DNA of 64,000 nt. Origin: Sulfodiicoccus acidiphilus. GTDB taxonomy: Archaea > Thermoproteota > Thermoprotei_A > Sulfolobales > Sulfolobaceae. Under the pieces are notes generated by a model. The model was given only the letters and a program-made list of their open reading frames with translations, was not told the DNA's origin and ran no database searches. This document shows, piece after piece, positions 27,048 through 37,151 of this stretch (position 1 is its first letter; the number at the start of each line of letters is the position of its first letter). The translations under genes and the position numbers were made by a program. The DNA lies in the NCBI RefSeq assembly GCF_003967175.1, contig NZ_AP018553.1, positions 248,001 to 312,000 of the forward strand, read 5' to 3'.

Positions 27048-27691
27048 TGGGAGAGGAAGTACCTGTAACTAACGTGGAGGAATGGTTGCCGAAGACCACG
27101 GTTGGGAAGCTCGTCAAGGAAGGAAAAATAAGTTCCATAAGGGAAATATTTGAAAGAAACTTGACAATACTGGAGCCAGAGATAGTTGATGCGTTGCTCC
27201 CCAACTTGAGATACGAGGTGATGGACATAGACATAGTTCAAAGGCAGACCGACGCGGGCGAGATATCCAGGTATAAGGTCCTGATAATAATGGGAAACTT
27301 TGATGGCTACGTGGCAATAGGCTCAGGCAAGGCCAAGCAGGTCAGAGTAGCTATACAGAAAGCAATTAGGGACGCCAAGCTGAATGTTATTCCTGTCAGG
27401 AGGGGGTGCGGAAGCTGGGAGTGCACCTGCGGACAATCCCACAGCCTCCCATTTAGGGTCAGGGGCAAGGCAGGGAGCGTAGAGGTTGAGCTACTTCCGG
27501 CCCCAGATGGAACGGGGCTCGTGGTGGGAGGGCCTCTGAAGACCTTGTTGAACTACGCGGGAATAAAGGATACGTGGTCCTCCACCAGGGGAGAAACAAG
27601 AACGAGGGAGAATATGATAAAGGCCGGCTATAACGCTCTATATAATACCTTTAAGTTCGTCACGATAACTGACTGGGCGAGGAGGAGATGA
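27047..27691 (+). CDS. rps5: Ribosomal protein uS5
   Basis: Encodes 214 residues. uS5 governs decoding accuracy. The conserved core GNFDGYVAIGSGKAKQVRVA and the RRGCGSWECTCGQSHSLPF segment identify the archaeal form. Overlaps rpl18 by one base. Confidence 0.97.
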   Translation: MGEEVPVTNVEEWLPKTTVGKLVKEGKISSIREIFERNLTILEPEIVDALLPNLRYEVMDIDIVQRQTDAGEISRYKVLIIMGNFDGYVAIGSGKAKQVRVAIQKAIRDAKLNVIPVRRGCGSWECTCGQSHSLPFRVRGKAGSVEVELLPAPDGTGLVVGGPLKTLLNYAGIKDTWSSTRGETRTRENMIKAGYNALYNTFKFVTITDWARRR

Positions 27692-28125
27692 ACGTGGAAC
27701 TATTGGGAGTTGTCAGGATAAGGGGAGTGGCGGGGACGCCCTGGAAGATACAACTGGCTCTAAGTGAGTTGAGACTGCACAGGACCTTCAATGCTACATT
27801 CGTTGGCTCGACACCGGCCGTGAAGGGACTGCTGAAGGTGGTGGAACCATACGTCACGTGGGGAGAGCTGGATGAGGAGGTATTTAGGCAAATGGTGTCT
27901 AAGTCTTTAGCTAGGCAATTAAGTAAGGAGGAGCTCGAGAAGGTCCTAACTAATATTAGGGAAGGTAAAGTGGAAGGAGATGCTTCTGGTCTGGTAAAGT
28001 TACCGGTTAGGCTGCACCCACCAAGTGGAGGCTTTAAGGGCAAGATATCTAGACCTTACAAGGCCCGTGGCGAATTCGGTTACAGAGGAAAGGCCATCAA
28101 CGAACTTCTCATAAGAATGATGTGA
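27688..28125 (+). CDS. rpl30: Ribosomal protein uL30
   Basis: Encodes 145 residues, the long archaeal uL30 with the N-terminal VRIRGVAGTPWKIQLALSEL and a C-terminal extension HPPSGGFKGKISRPYKARGE. Overlaps rps5 by four bases. Confidence 0.96.
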   Translation: MNVELLGVVRIRGVAGTPWKIQLALSELRLHRTFNATFVGSTPAVKGLLKVVEPYVTWGELDEEVFRQMVSKSLARQLSKEELEKVLTNIREGKVEGDASGLVKLPVRLHPPSGGFKGKISRPYKARGEFGYRGKAINELLIRMM

Positions 28126-28137
28126 GGTTGAGCCGAA

Positions 28138-28575
28138 ATGGTGATAAGGAAGGAGAAGAAAAGCAGGAGTAAGAGGGGCAGCAGGACTGTAGGTTGGGGA
28201 AAAGTGGGCCAGCACAGGGATAGGGGAAGTGAGAGCGGTAGACAGATAGGTATGGGAAAGCACAAGTGGTCGTGGGTAGTTAAGTTTGCTCCGAGGTGGT
28301 ACGGTAAACACGGATTCAAGAATCCCACTACGGTACCCGTACATGCGATAACATTGAAGGACTTACAGGCTGGTATAGAGTCAGGGAGGTTCAAGTTCAA
28401 GGAGGAAGGTGGGAAGAAATTGTTGGATTTATCGGAGCACGGAATTGACAAGGTTATATCCGGTGGAGACTTCTACGCAGGCGGAATCGCAATAAAGGTT
28501 GGTGCTATTACCGAGAGGGCGAGGTCCAAGATAGAAGGAGCCGGAGCAGAAGTTATTTTAAACTCCGGCCAGTAA
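28138..28575 (+). CDS. rpl15: Ribosomal protein uL15
   Basis: Encodes 145 residues. The N-terminal basic, glycine-rich tail SKRGSRTVGWGKVGQHR and the KFAPRWYGKHGFKNP segment are the archaeal uL15 pattern. It precedes secY, as in most prokaryotes. Confidence 0.96.
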   Translation: MVIRKEKKSRSKRGSRTVGWGKVGQHRDRGSESGRQIGMGKHKWSWVVKFAPRWYGKHGFKNPTTVPVHAITLKDLQAGIESGRFKFKEEGGKKLLDLSEHGIDKVISGGDFYAGGIAIKVGAITERARSKIEGAGAEVILNSGQ

Positions 28576-28591
28576 GGCCTATCTGAGCTAG

Positions 28592-29983
28592 ATGGGTCTT
28601 ATTGAAGCGTTAGCAACGCTTGGGCAGTACTTGCCCGCCGTAACTAAACCTAAGGAGAAGCCGTCTCTCACTGCTAAGCTTCTCTTCAGTGGACTAGGAG
28701 TGATAATATACCTACTAATGGCCTCCGTTCCTCTTTACGGAATAACTTCTAGCTCCTTCAACAATTTCCTTTTGGAGCAGGTAGTCTTTGCGTCCACCGC
28801 AGGAACGTTAGCCCAGCTGGGCATAGGTCCAATAATCACAGCAGGGTTAATCATGCAGATCTTGGTGGGCTCAAAGCTGATAGATATGGACCTAAATGAC
28901 ACGGACGATAGGTCCAAGTTCACCACGTCTCAGAAGGGTCTCGCCTTCGTTTTCATACTCCTTGAGTCGTTTCTCTTCGGTTACGTCTTGACTATTCACA
29001 GCGGAGATCTGAATCTAATGTTCATAGTAGCTGGACAGCTTATCCTTTCCACCTTTGTTATACTTCTTTTGGACGAAATGATCCAGAAAGGATGGGGCCT
29101 AGGTTCAGGAGTCAGTCTGTTCATTTTGGCGGGCGTGGCCAAGATAATGTTCTGGGACATGTTTGGGATAGCTGCCGTGCAATCCCAGAACCTACCCGTA
29201 GGTTTCTTCCCTTCTCTGGTGTCCTCTCTAGCGAGCGGTGCTGGGCTAGCCAACTTGATAGTGGACGTTACGAAGCCCTTCCAGCCAGACCTAGTAGGTT
29301 TCCTCTCTACGATAGTGCTTATAATCTTATTAGTTTACTTAACTGCCATAAACATTAACATTCCAGTCACTAGCCAAAGACTCCGGGGCATAAGGAGGAC
29401 CATACCCCTCAACTTCCTCTACGTTAGCAGTATACCAGTTATATTCGTTAGCGTCCTAGCCTCAGACATAGGATTGTTTGCCTCCATGGCCTCTTACGTA
29501 TCTTCCTCAGCAAGTAGCTTTCTAACGCAAGTGGAGAACCTCTTCATTTTCCCACCTCCTACGGACACCACGATCCCCCACAGCGTATACGCAGTAGTCG
29601 TTGATCCAGTGGGAGCTGCGATTTACGTCGTAATATTTGTGGTGTTGAGCCTCCTGTTCGGAGTACTCTGGGTCAATGTGGCGGGCTTGGACGCAAGGAC
29701 GCAGGCGGAGAACCTAATAGAATCTGGGGTGGAGATCCCGGGCATTAGGAGCAATCCTAGGGCTTTGGAGGGACTTCTCGCCAAGTACATAAAGCCCTTA
29801 ACTTTCTACAGCTCCTTGATTGTGGGAGTGATAGGGTCTGTCGCGACTCTCCTCGGTGTTTACGGTACCGGAGTGGGTCTATTGCTAGCCGTTACGATTG
29901 CTATACAGTACTACAGCTTATTGGCCTACGAGAGGTCGATAGAGATGTACCCATTGTTGAAGAGAATAATAGGCGAGGAGTAA
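28592..29983 (+). CDS. secY: Protein translocase subunit SecY
   Basis: Encodes 463 residues with about ten hydrophobic segments, forming the Sec channel of the cytoplasmic membrane. An N-terminal amphipathic stretch precedes TM1 ([20 protein letters not shown]). The cytosolic [18 protein letters not shown] loop, which contacts ribosome and SRP receptor, is present. Its stop codon overlaps the adk ATG. Shares the operon with ribosomal genes, so translocon and ribosome supply are coupled. Confidence 0.97.
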   Translation: MGLIEALATLGQYLPAVTKPKEKPSLTAKLLFSGLGVIIYLLMASVPLYGITSSSFNNFLLEQVVFASTAGTLAQLGIGPIITAGLIMQILVGSKLIDMDLNDTDDRSKFTTSQKGLAFVFILLESFLFGYVLTIHSGDLNLMFIVAGQLILSTFVILLLDEMIQKGWGLGSGVSLFILAGVAKIMFWDMFGIAAVQSQNLPVGFFPSLVSSLASGAGLANLIVDVTKPFQPDLVGFLSTIVLIILLVYLTAININIPVTSQRLRGIRRTIPLNFLYVSSIPVIFVSVLASDIGLFASMASYVSSSASSFLTQVENLFIFPPPTDTTIPHSVYAVVVDPVGAAIYVVIFVVLSLLFGVLWVNVAGLDARTQAENLIESGVEIPGIRSNPRALEGLLAKYIKPLTFYSSLIVGVIGSVATLLGVYGTGVGLLLAVTIAIQYYSLLAYERSIEMYPLLKRIIGEE

Positions 29984-30576
29984 TGGCGATAGGCATAGTA
30001 ACTGGTATCCCTGGAGTTGGAAAGACCACAGTACTGGGGAAGGTTGAGGAGTTGCTCTCGAAGAGGGGAGTCAGGTACAAGATAATGAACTACGGTGACT
30101 ACATGTTGAGAAGGGCGTTGGAAGGCAACTACGTCAAGGACAGAGATCAAATAAGGAAGCTACCCCTAAACATCCAGAAGGAGTTACAACTTCAGGCAGC
30201 AAAGGCAATGTACGACGAGGCGCAGGCGTTGGGGGAGGGGGGTGTTGGCTTAGTCGATACTCATGCTGTCGTGAGGACACCACAGGGTTATCTACCTGGG
30301 CTCCCGAAGCACATAATTGAAATCCTCGGGCCCAACGTCATCTTTCTAATAGAAGCACCTCCTGCTCTAATCTTAGAGAGACAGAAAAGGGACCAAGGAA
30401 GGAGTAGACTCGACTACTCTGAGGAGAGCGTGATCGAGGAGGTGATGCAGTTCGCGAGGTCTTTCGCAGTGGCCTCAGCCACTCTAGTCGGGGCCTCTGT
30501 TAAAATAGTGATAAACAGGGAAGGTTCCCCGGAGGAGGCAGCGGCTGAAGTAGTTAAGGTCCTAACGGGAGGGTGA
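29983..30576 (+). CDS. adkA: Adenylate kinase, archaeal AdkA type
   Basis: Encodes 197 residues. The P-loop [14 protein letters not shown] starts at about residue 8. The archaeal AdkA family forms trimers and interconverts AMP, ADP and ATP. The position after secY is conserved. Starts within the secY stop codon. Confidence 0.95.
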   Translation: MAIGIVTGIPGVGKTTVLGKVEELLSKRGVRYKIMNYGDYMLRRALEGNYVKDRDQIRKLPLNIQKELQLQAAKAMYDEAQALGEGGVGLVDTHAVVRTPQGYLPGLPKHIIEILGPNVIFLIEAPPALILERQKRDQGRSRLDYSEESVIEEVMQFARSFAVASATLVGASVKIVINREGSPEEAAAEVVKVLTGG

Positions 30577-30577
30577 A

Positions 30578-31024
30578 ATGTTACTCTACCTAGTTCTGAT
30601 CCTCGCCGCCGGAATATTAGGAGATTTTTCTTCCTATCTCCTTTACAGGCTCTATCTTAAAAGGAAAATAGCTTTAGCGTTGGCTCAACTTAACAAGCTG
30701 GACGAACGGTTGAGTGTTGTCAGTTCGGTCAAGAGAAAAGAGAGAGTGAAGAGGAAGTTGAGCAAGGACATTCAGCAGACTCAATCAACAGTTTACAAGT
30801 ACACATTCATGAGGACAATGTACACTCTAGCCATATATATGGTCCTATTTTACGTCGTTATATCCCTCTTGAACTTCCCAGTTAGGTTCCCTTTCTACGT
30901 TCCAGCGATAACGATGCTTCAAGGTCACCATTACCTCTTAGTAGGAGGGAGCCTCTTCGTTTTCATAATGGCCTTCGTCCTCTTCAGTCCCCTGGCCCTC
31001 AGACAGCCAAACCTATATAGGTAG
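30578..31024 (+). CDS. DUF106 membrane protein (Oxa1/Get1/EMC3-like insertase family)
   Basis: Encodes 148 residues with three hydrophobic segments: about 1-22, 86-104 and 121-141, separated by a long basic coiled-coil (residues 29-70). This is the layout of archaeal DUF106 proteins, distant relatives of YidC/Oxa1 and EMC3 that insert membrane proteins. Its place after secY and adk is conserved, which fits a role in membrane protein biogenesis. Confidence 0.85.
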   Translation: MLLYLVLILAAGILGDFSSYLLYRLYLKRKIALALAQLNKLDERLSVVSSVKRKERVKRKLSKDIQQTQSTVYKYTFMRTMYTLAIYMVLFYVVISLLNFPVRFPFYVPAITMLQGHHYLLVGGSLFVFIMAFVLFSPLALRQPNLYR

Positions 31025-31052
31025 ATATTAACTGCACTCCCTCAGAGGCGTC

Positions 31053-31238
31053 ATGATGAGCAGGAAGTCAAGTAGATCTAGGTCCAATTTGGCTCGGTGC
31101 TCTTCTTGTGGAAAACCTCTGAGGGGAGTGAGGGATTCAGGTGCGAAGACCGAAAAGAGGCCTGAGAGGCCCTTTGGCGGCTACCTCTGTCACAGATGTT
31201 TAGAGGCCGCAATAAGGGCAGGAGTGAGAGGCGTTTAA
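31053..31238 (+). CDS. rpl34e: Ribosomal protein eL34, short form
   Basis: Encodes only 61 residues; relatives have about 80-90. The C-terminal part is unmistakable, with CSSCGKPLRGV, then KTEKRPERPFGGYLCHRC, providing the zinc-binding cysteines. The usual N-terminal RPLYRSRS-type half is missing and cannot be found in the 28-base gap after DUF106. It may be a real truncation or an assembly problem. The TAATG at its end overlaps the cmk start. Confidence 0.8.
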   Translation: MMSRKSSRSRSNLARCSSCGKPLRGVRDSGAKTEKRPERPFGGYLCHRCLEAAIRAGVRGV

Positions 31239-31768
31239 TGATAATCTCAATAAGTGGACCACCTGGTAGCGGGAAAACGTCTGTAGCTAAAATAGTGGCT
31301 TCTCGCCATTCCTTGGAGTTACTGTCAGCAGGTGCGATCTTTAGAGAAATGGCCTCTAGGGCTCACATGGACGTGGTGTCCCTTAACAAAGAAGCTGAAA
31401 AGCTCTTTGATATAGACAAACTTGTCGATCAGACGGTTACTAGGAGAGCAGCTCTGGGCAACGTTGTGGTTGAGTCCCACATAAACAGCTGGCTTCTAGT
31501 TGGTATCGCGGACGTCCTAGTTTACTTGAACGCTCCACTGCAGGAGAGGGCCAATAGGATAGCCAAGAGGGACGGAATAACTTACGTAGAAGCCCTTAGA
31601 CAGATACTTGAGAGAGAGAGTAGCCACTACAGGAGGTTCAAGAAATACTACGGGATCGATGCGACTGACCTAAGCTCCTTCGACTTGGTTGTTAACACGG
31701 CCAAGGTTAGTCCTGAGGCCGTGGCCGACATGGTGGATAGAGTAATAGGGGAGATAAGCTCCAAGTGA
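31238..31768 (+). CDS. cmk: Cytidylate kinase, archaeal type
   Basis: Encodes 176 residues from the ATG at 31238. P-loop SGPPGSGKTSVAKIVA is at residues 5-20; the LID-region arginines RIAKRDGITYVEA and RYRRFKKYYGID follow. Archaeal CMK phosphorylates CMP and dCMP. It ends the superoperon and converges with lhr, five bases away. Confidence 0.92.
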   Translation: MIISISGPPGSGKTSVAKIVASRHSLELLSAGAIFREMASRAHMDVVSLNKEAEKLFDIDKLVDQTVTRRAALGNVVVESHINSWLLVGIADVLVYLNAPLQERANRIAKRDGITYVEALRQILERESSHYRRFKKYYGIDATDLSSFDLVVNTAKVSPEAVADMVDRVIGEISSK

Positions 31769-31773
31769 GCTCT

Positions 31774-34499
31774 TCACGTTTGCCAGTACCTTTTGTACTT
31801 CAAGAAGTTCTTTTCAGCCTCAAGTATAGCTTGATAGAAGGCGTCTTCACCACCGCTCCTCAACTTCGATAGAACCCTATCGAGGTTGGACGGACCTACT
31901 CCCCTAGCACTCAGTGCTATGGCTGCGTATTTCCCGTAGTCTACAGTCAGAGACGCAACTTTCCTGAGTTCCTTCAGACGTCTGAGATCTTCACTCTTCA
32001 ATTTTTCATTATTGAGGGCCTTCTTCACTAACTTGTGAGACTCATTGTCATAAGGATCCGTTACTGAAAGGAAAACAGATTCACATTTAGGACACTTGTC
32101 AGGTATCTCTCCTGCCCTGTAGACGGCATGCCAGCCACAGCTTATGCAGATCACTTTAACTTCTTTGGTCGAGAGTCTCCTCTTCATCAATTCTGTCAGC
32201 CCTCTTCTCTCGTCAGACACATCAGCGAATATTCTCTCCAAGAAGTCTCCTGCAAAAGGCGAGGGAGAAGGAGCTTCTACTACGACGTCCTCAACGTCCC
32301 TTAACTCATTTAATACACTAACATCGTAGTCCCTGTACAGTAACTCCCTGACGGCCTCTTTACCAACTGGCGAGTCGACGTAAACTTTCAGGATAGATGA
32401 GTTGACGTCTACTTCGGCGTCTCTGTCTATGACTCCGAACCTTTGGAGCTCAACTATCATCTTCCACTTAAACTGAGGCGACTCGGCGATAGCTCTCTCC
32501 AATATAGTCGTAAGCACTTCGCGCTCATCTCTTCGGAGCTCGTTGAGTATAGCGTGGATGTCTTCTCTAGTTACAGGTATGATCGAGGCTATGGCAATGT
32601 GGTAGGGATCGACCTTGTAGGAGGCCTTTATCCCTTTTCTCTCCGTTAAAATCTGTGAAATTAAGGCTCCTAACGTGTTGTTACCGCGTGAACCGAATGG
32701 ACTGTGGATCACAACCAGGTCTCGCAAGATCTCCACCACCAGCTTTCCCTCCATGGGGATCGGGAATCCACGCCTCTTAGTTAGGTGTAGCATATCGAGG
32801 ACTTTCTCTTTGGTGTCTTCGTCAAGTTCATCTGGAGCTCCCAATAACCTATACACCTCCTTTGCTACCTCTCTCTCCACGGGTATGGTCTCTCCGAACC
32901 ATGAAGGTAGCAAGCCTGACTTCCTTTGAGTCCTCTCCACGAATATCCTATCCTTTTCTATAGTCACAACCCTCCACAGCTTGCCTGCCAATACGAAGAC
33001 TTCGTCGTTGCCTAAGACAGCCGCAAACTCCTCGTCGAGTGCCCCCACCTTGGAGTTAGTTTCGACGTCAATGATGGCATACTTCCTTAGGGAGTCTGGA
33101 ATCATATTAGTTCCGTAAAAGTAGTTCCATATTCTCCTAGACGGCTCCAGACCGTTCCTTCTCCTTATCACCTTGACTTGGTCTAAGAAGTTCACAACTT
33201 CCTTAAACTCCTCCCAAGTTAACTCCTTAAAGGGTTGGGCTCCCCTTATGACCCTGAATATCTCCTCCTCATTTCTATACCCCTCTATAACCATGGCGGC
33301 GATTTGATGTGCTACGACATCAAGGGGGTTAGGTTCTAATGTAGGTCTTTCAAGGTACCCTCCTTTTGCCTTTTTAATTATCGCCTTGCACTCTAAAACG
33401 TCAAATGTGTCGGGTCCAGGAACTATCACTCCCCTTGGTTTCCTGTCAAGTCTATGTCCACTCCTCCCCACCCTCTGGAGGAGTCTAGTGGCCTGTCTCG
33501 GGGACATGTATTGAATCACGTAATTGATGGAGCCTATATCTATTCCCAACTCTAGGCTCGACGTCGCTACGAGAGCATCTAACTCCCCCGCTTTGAATTT
33601 AGACTCGGCGTCGACTCGCGTCTCCTTAGATAATGACCCGTGGTGAATGCCCACCTTGAGCCCAAACAGGGAGCTCAACGTTGTGGCCAAAAACTCCGCA
33701 GTCTCTCTAGTGTTCGTGAAAACGAGAACAGGTCTCTCTTTTTCTATGAGTTCTTTCATTACGTTAAGTCTAGCAATTAGTTCGGGGACAAGTTGTTGTT
33801 TGTGCCACTCTGTATTTCCCAAGGTGTAACTTTCGGGATGACCTCTTGCAGGTCCATCTCTCTCAGATTGTCCACCTTCGCCACGACGGCCTCCCCTAAG
33901 GGATCGATGAATCTGGCTGCTGCCTCCTCATCTCCTATCGTAGCAGACAGTCCTACCACCTGCACCTTCCAATCCGACAAGCGCTTCACTCTCTCTAACA
34001 CTACAGCCAGCTCAGCTCCTCTCTTCTCATCTATCATCTCTTGGACTTCATCTATCACTATCCACCTGACGTTCCTTAGTACGTCCCTCACTCCCTTGGC
34101 CACAAGAAGGTAATTAAGTGTCTCTGGAGTGGTTATAACCAACTCGGGAGGGGTCTGTCTTAATTTCCTTCTTTGAGTTTGAGAAGAATCACCGTGCCTC
34201 ACCATAACTCTGAGCCCCAGTGTCATCCCTATTTTCACTAGCCTGCTCTCCAAATCCCTGTTTAGTGCCCTCAAAGGGGTGATGTAAATGGCGGCTACTG
34301 GGGACGCCTGGTAATGACGTATCATGGCCATAATGGGTACAACAGCCGATTCGGTCTTACCCGATCCAGTCGGCGCAACGACTAGGACGTTCTTCCTCTG
34401 AGCCACTAGGGGGAACACCTTTAGCTGAATAGGGGTGGGGGAGCTGAACCCCAATTCGCTTAGAATCCTCAGTAAATCTGATTCTGTGAGCATGATCAC
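31774..34499 (-). CDS. lhr: Lhr-type superfamily 2 DNA helicase, frameshifted
   Basis: Two minus-strand frames form one helicase of about 908 residues. The first (34499-33777) holds Q motif, Walker A VAPTGSGKTESA, DEVQ box, and the SAT motif. The second (from before 33800 to 31774) holds VLVFTNTRETAEF, LELGID, and motif VI QRVGRSGHR, then the Lhr-specific C-terminal domains and a four-cysteine zinc motif CISCGW...CPKC near the end. Adding one C to the C4 run (G4 at 33784-33787, plus strand) joins them through NLSPELIARL. Lhr proteins are 3'-5' helicases involved in repair. The frameshift has the same sign and homopolymer context as those in rpl2 and the M28-like gene. Confidence 0.88.
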
Positions 34500-34528
34500 T
34501 TTAACGTTCGAGTGACGTCTATAAAACG

Positions 34529-36127
34529 ATGTATTACCTGAGGCATTTAGCGCTGGTGGGAGTAGTAGGCTTGGAGGGGGTAGTCTATTACCTAATACCG
34601 TATAAGTTCCTGATTATCGAGGTTTTGGACTTCTTAGTCCCGATAATGGCAGTTGTTCTCACAGGTTCCCTCTCCCAAGTGATCTCGTATTTCGTTTCAT
34701 CCAACTTCCTCCTTTACTCCCTCGGTCTCAGAGACCTCGTTCTAGCCGGTGTCTTTGGCATAGTCATAGCCTTAGGGACTCTGTATGTGTGGGGAGGATT
34801 GGCTGATCCCATTTTCTTTAACACAATATCTAACCTGAAGTGGAGGGGAAAGAGAAGCCTCTTAGTCCTCTTATCTGGGGTTGCGCTTCTTGGGACCTTC
34901 ATCTTCTTTGGTTCAACGATCTACGGCCTGGGAGCGTTGGTTGTAAGTGTCTTAGGCTCACTCTCGCCATTGGAGCTACCTCAAGGAGTTATCTTAAGTT
35001 CATTCTCGTGGTTCTCCATCCCTCTCACCTTGGCACTCGCCGGCCAAGGAGTGTGGAGCGAGAATGGAGGGGGTGTGAGCTGTGTGGGAACAGTAAAGGG
35101 AGAAATTCTCAACAATAATCATGGCAGATTATGGAGACCCAGATGGGTTCCAGTGGAATATCCATTTTGTATCGACCTGCAGCGCATGAGGAATTACAAC
35201 CTCTCAGTGAGTGGAACAAGTGGTTCTGGTAAGTCAACGCTAATCCGTCAGATAATCAGGGGTACGAGCGTTTCTGTCACAGTCTTCGACCTCCACGGCG
35301 AGCATCGTGTTCATGGACTTCATGTAATTTCTGGTGGATCTGTTTCCGTGAATCCGTTATCTTTGCTAGGAAGTTCCCCGAGGCAGAGGGCCATTGAAGT
35401 TAGCTATATGGTAAAATCTCTGTTCTCGCTCGGTCCCCTCCAGTCCATGGCGCTCACCGAACTCATTCTACAGGCATATGAAGAGAAAGGTATAACTGAG
35501 GAGGACAAGGAGAGTTGGAGTCTTCCACCTCCCACCTTCAGGGATGTCATACGATTAGCCACCGCTAGAGACGATGGAAACATGAGCTCCCTGCTTCCAT
35601 ACGTAACTTTCCTCTCCACTGGGCCGTTCAACGCCCAAGGAATAGACCTAGATGAGTTGTTGTTACAGAGCAGTGTAATAGATTTGTCCGGTTTACCCTC
35701 AGACGAAGTGAGATACGTCGTAATGGAAACTTTAATAAGGTCAGTGGTTAGCCTGATGTACAGGCAAGGTCCGAGGCCTCTTTGGAAACTCCTGATCATC
35801 GACGAGGCCCCGTTCATACTCTCTAAAGAGAGTGGCCTCCAGCTCCTAACTAGGTTGATGGCGGAGGGGAGGAAGTTTGGTGTGGGGATAGTGATCTCTT
35901 CCCAGTCTATTAAGTACCTTAAGGGGCTTATAAGTAACTCCGCTAGGGTTTTCGTTTTCAGCACCGTTGAGCCAGACGATCTCTATTACGCCTCCCAACT
36001 ACTCTCGGCTGGCCAAAGGAACGTGGAGGAGTGGTTGAGGAGTAGACTAGTGAAACTGAAGAAGGGAACTATGGTGACGTTGGATGAGGAAGGGAACCTA
36101 TTTATAGTAGACTCCGAGACAGCATAA
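34529..36127 (+). CDS. Membrane-anchored HerA/VirB4-like ATPase, CedB candidate
   Basis: Encodes 532 residues. The first 175 are strongly hydrophobic with about five or six membrane segments. The ATPase core follows: Walker A SVSGTSGSGKSTLIRQ at about 227-242 and Walker B LLIIDEAPFIL near 428. A membrane-bound HerA/VirB4 ATPase is the expected motor of the crenarchaeal Ced DNA-import system, whose channel genes lie 4 kb away (cedA1-cedA-cedA2). Identification as CedB rests on fold and topology, not on specific residues. The gene is divergent from lhr and is followed by rpo13. Confidence 0.6.
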   Translation: MYYLRHLALVGVVGLEGVVYYLIPYKFLIIEVLDFLVPIMAVVLTGSLSQVISYFVSSNFLLYSLGLRDLVLAGVFGIVIALGTLYVWGGLADPIFFNTISNLKWRGKRSLLVLLSGVALLGTFIFFGSTIYGLGALVVSVLGSLSPLELPQGVILSSFSWFSIPLTLALAGQGVWSENGGGVSCVGTVKGEILNNNHGRLWRPRWVPVEYPFCIDLQRMRNYNLSVSGTSGSGKSTLIRQIIRGTSVSVTVFDLHGEHRVHGLHVISGGSVSVNPLSLLGSSPRQRAIEVSYMVKSLFSLGPLQSMALTELILQAYEEKGITEEDKESWSLPPPTFRDVIRLATARDDGNMSSLLPYVTFLSTGPFNAQGIDLDELLLQSSVIDLSGLPSDEVRYVVMETLIRSVVSLMYRQGPRPLWKLLIIDEAPFILSKESGLQLLTRLMAEGRKFGVGIVISSQSIKYLKGLISNSARVFVFSTVEPDDLYYASQLLSAGQRNVEEWLRSRLVKLKKGTMVTLDEEGNLFIVDSETA

Positions 36128-36140
36128 ACGGTGGCGACTC

Positions 36141-36386
36141 GTGAGCGAAGATAGTGAGAGGGAGGCAGAGGAAGTAGAAGCGGAGGACATTGAGGAATCT
36201 GATGAGGGTGGTTCGGTCTCTATACAAGAAATAGAGACCTTCGTGAAAAGGACTCAACTGTGGGAGCAGCTCCTCGAAGGTAAAATAGGGATGGAAGAGG
36301 CTAAGAAACAGCTTACCAGGGGAGAAAGGAGAAGTCCCAAGAGGACGGACGGGAAAAAGAGGAAAGTGGGGAAGCAAGTGCAATGA
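36141..36386 (+). CDS. rpo13: RNA polymerase subunit Rpo13
   Basis: Encodes 81 residues from a GTG. The N-terminus is very acidic, the middle has the helix-turn-helix-like SIQEIETFVKRTQLWEQLLE at about 27-46 followed by GKIGMEEAKKQL, and the C-terminus is strongly basic. This plan matches the crenarchaeal Rpo13, which contacts downstream DNA in the polymerase. It is shorter than the roughly 100-residue Saccharolobus protein mostly in the tail. Overlaps pcna1 by four bases. Confidence 0.85.
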   Translation: MSEDSEREAEEVEAEDIEESDEGGSVSIQEIETFVKRTQLWEQLLEGKIGMEEAKKQLTRGERRSPKRTDGKKRKVGKQVQ

Positions 36387-37129
36387 TACGCCTATTACAT
36401 GAGAGTTCGGAATTGATCTATAACGTTCTGAATGGTCTGGGGAAGTTCTCTCCAAACTTCTCTTTAAACTTCACACATGACGGACTGTCGGGCTCCAAGC
36501 TAACTGACGATAAGGTTGCAATGGCCTCCGTATTTATTCCAAACACAGCGTTCAGGGAGTATGAGGTTGATAAACCAGTTTCGGTGACTTTCGATTTGGG
36601 GGCGCTCAGGAAGTCGTTCTCTAAAGTAAAGACTGGGTCTGCTTCGTTGTCTCTGACAGAGGCTAACGGACTGGTAAAATTAGTTGTAAGGGACGAAAAG
36701 AGAGGGATAAGGAGTTCTCTTAATCTTCGTGTCACGGAGGGAGAAATTCAGAAGAGTCCTGAGCCTAAAGTTTCGTCCTCTGTCGAGTTCGCGTGTGGCT
36801 ACAAGGTAATGGAGACCGCGATTTCCGAGTCGACTGTGATCTCCGAGGAACTCGAGTTCAAGGCCTTCGCAGACTCAATTGAGCTAATCTCGAGCGAGGG
36901 AGGAAGAACTTACACTGCGATCCTCAGGAGGGATAAGCCGTTGAAGGAGCTGACGATAGAGGCGGAGGCGTCCTCATCCTACAGTAGTGAAGTATTGAAC
37001 ATGGGGCTCCAGGCATTGGGAGGTCTAGGTGACCTGAGGATCAGTTTCGGGAATCAGGTTCCCATACGCTTAAGCGCCGAGATAGAAGGAGGCGGTTACC
37101 TTAACGTTTGGGTGGCGCCGAGACTTTAA
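36383..37129 (+). CDS. pcna1: DNA sliding clamp, PCNA1 type
   Basis: Encodes 248 residues. It resembles the PCNA1 subunit of the heterotrimeric Sulfolobales clamp: LTDDKVAMA after the first strand set, DKPLKELTIEAEASSSYS, and the C-terminal WVAPRL. Together with PCNA2 and PCNA3 it forms a ring that tethers polymerase, ligase, Fen1 and XPF. PCNA3 is in this window at 49.0 kb; PCNA2 is not. Overlaps rpo13 by four bases, linking clamp and polymerase expression. Confidence 0.92.
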   Translation: MIRLLHESSELIYNVLNGLGKFSPNFSLNFTHDGLSGSKLTDDKVAMASVFIPNTAFREYEVDKPVSVTFDLGALRKSFSKVKTGSASLSLTEANGLVKLVVRDEKRGIRSSLNLRVTEGEIQKSPEPKVSSSVEFACGYKVMETAISESTVISEELEFKAFADSIELISSEGGRTYTAILRRDKPLKELTIEAEASSSYSSEVLNMGLQALGGLGDLRISFGNQVPIRLSAEIEGGGYLNVWVAPRL

Positions 37130-37151
37130 GAAGTGATAGGGAGGTGAATCC

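Noticed and set aside
31774-33822. Independent second helicase
   Set aside because: It holds only the second half of the Lhr motor plus the C-terminal domains; the first half is directly upstream in another frame.
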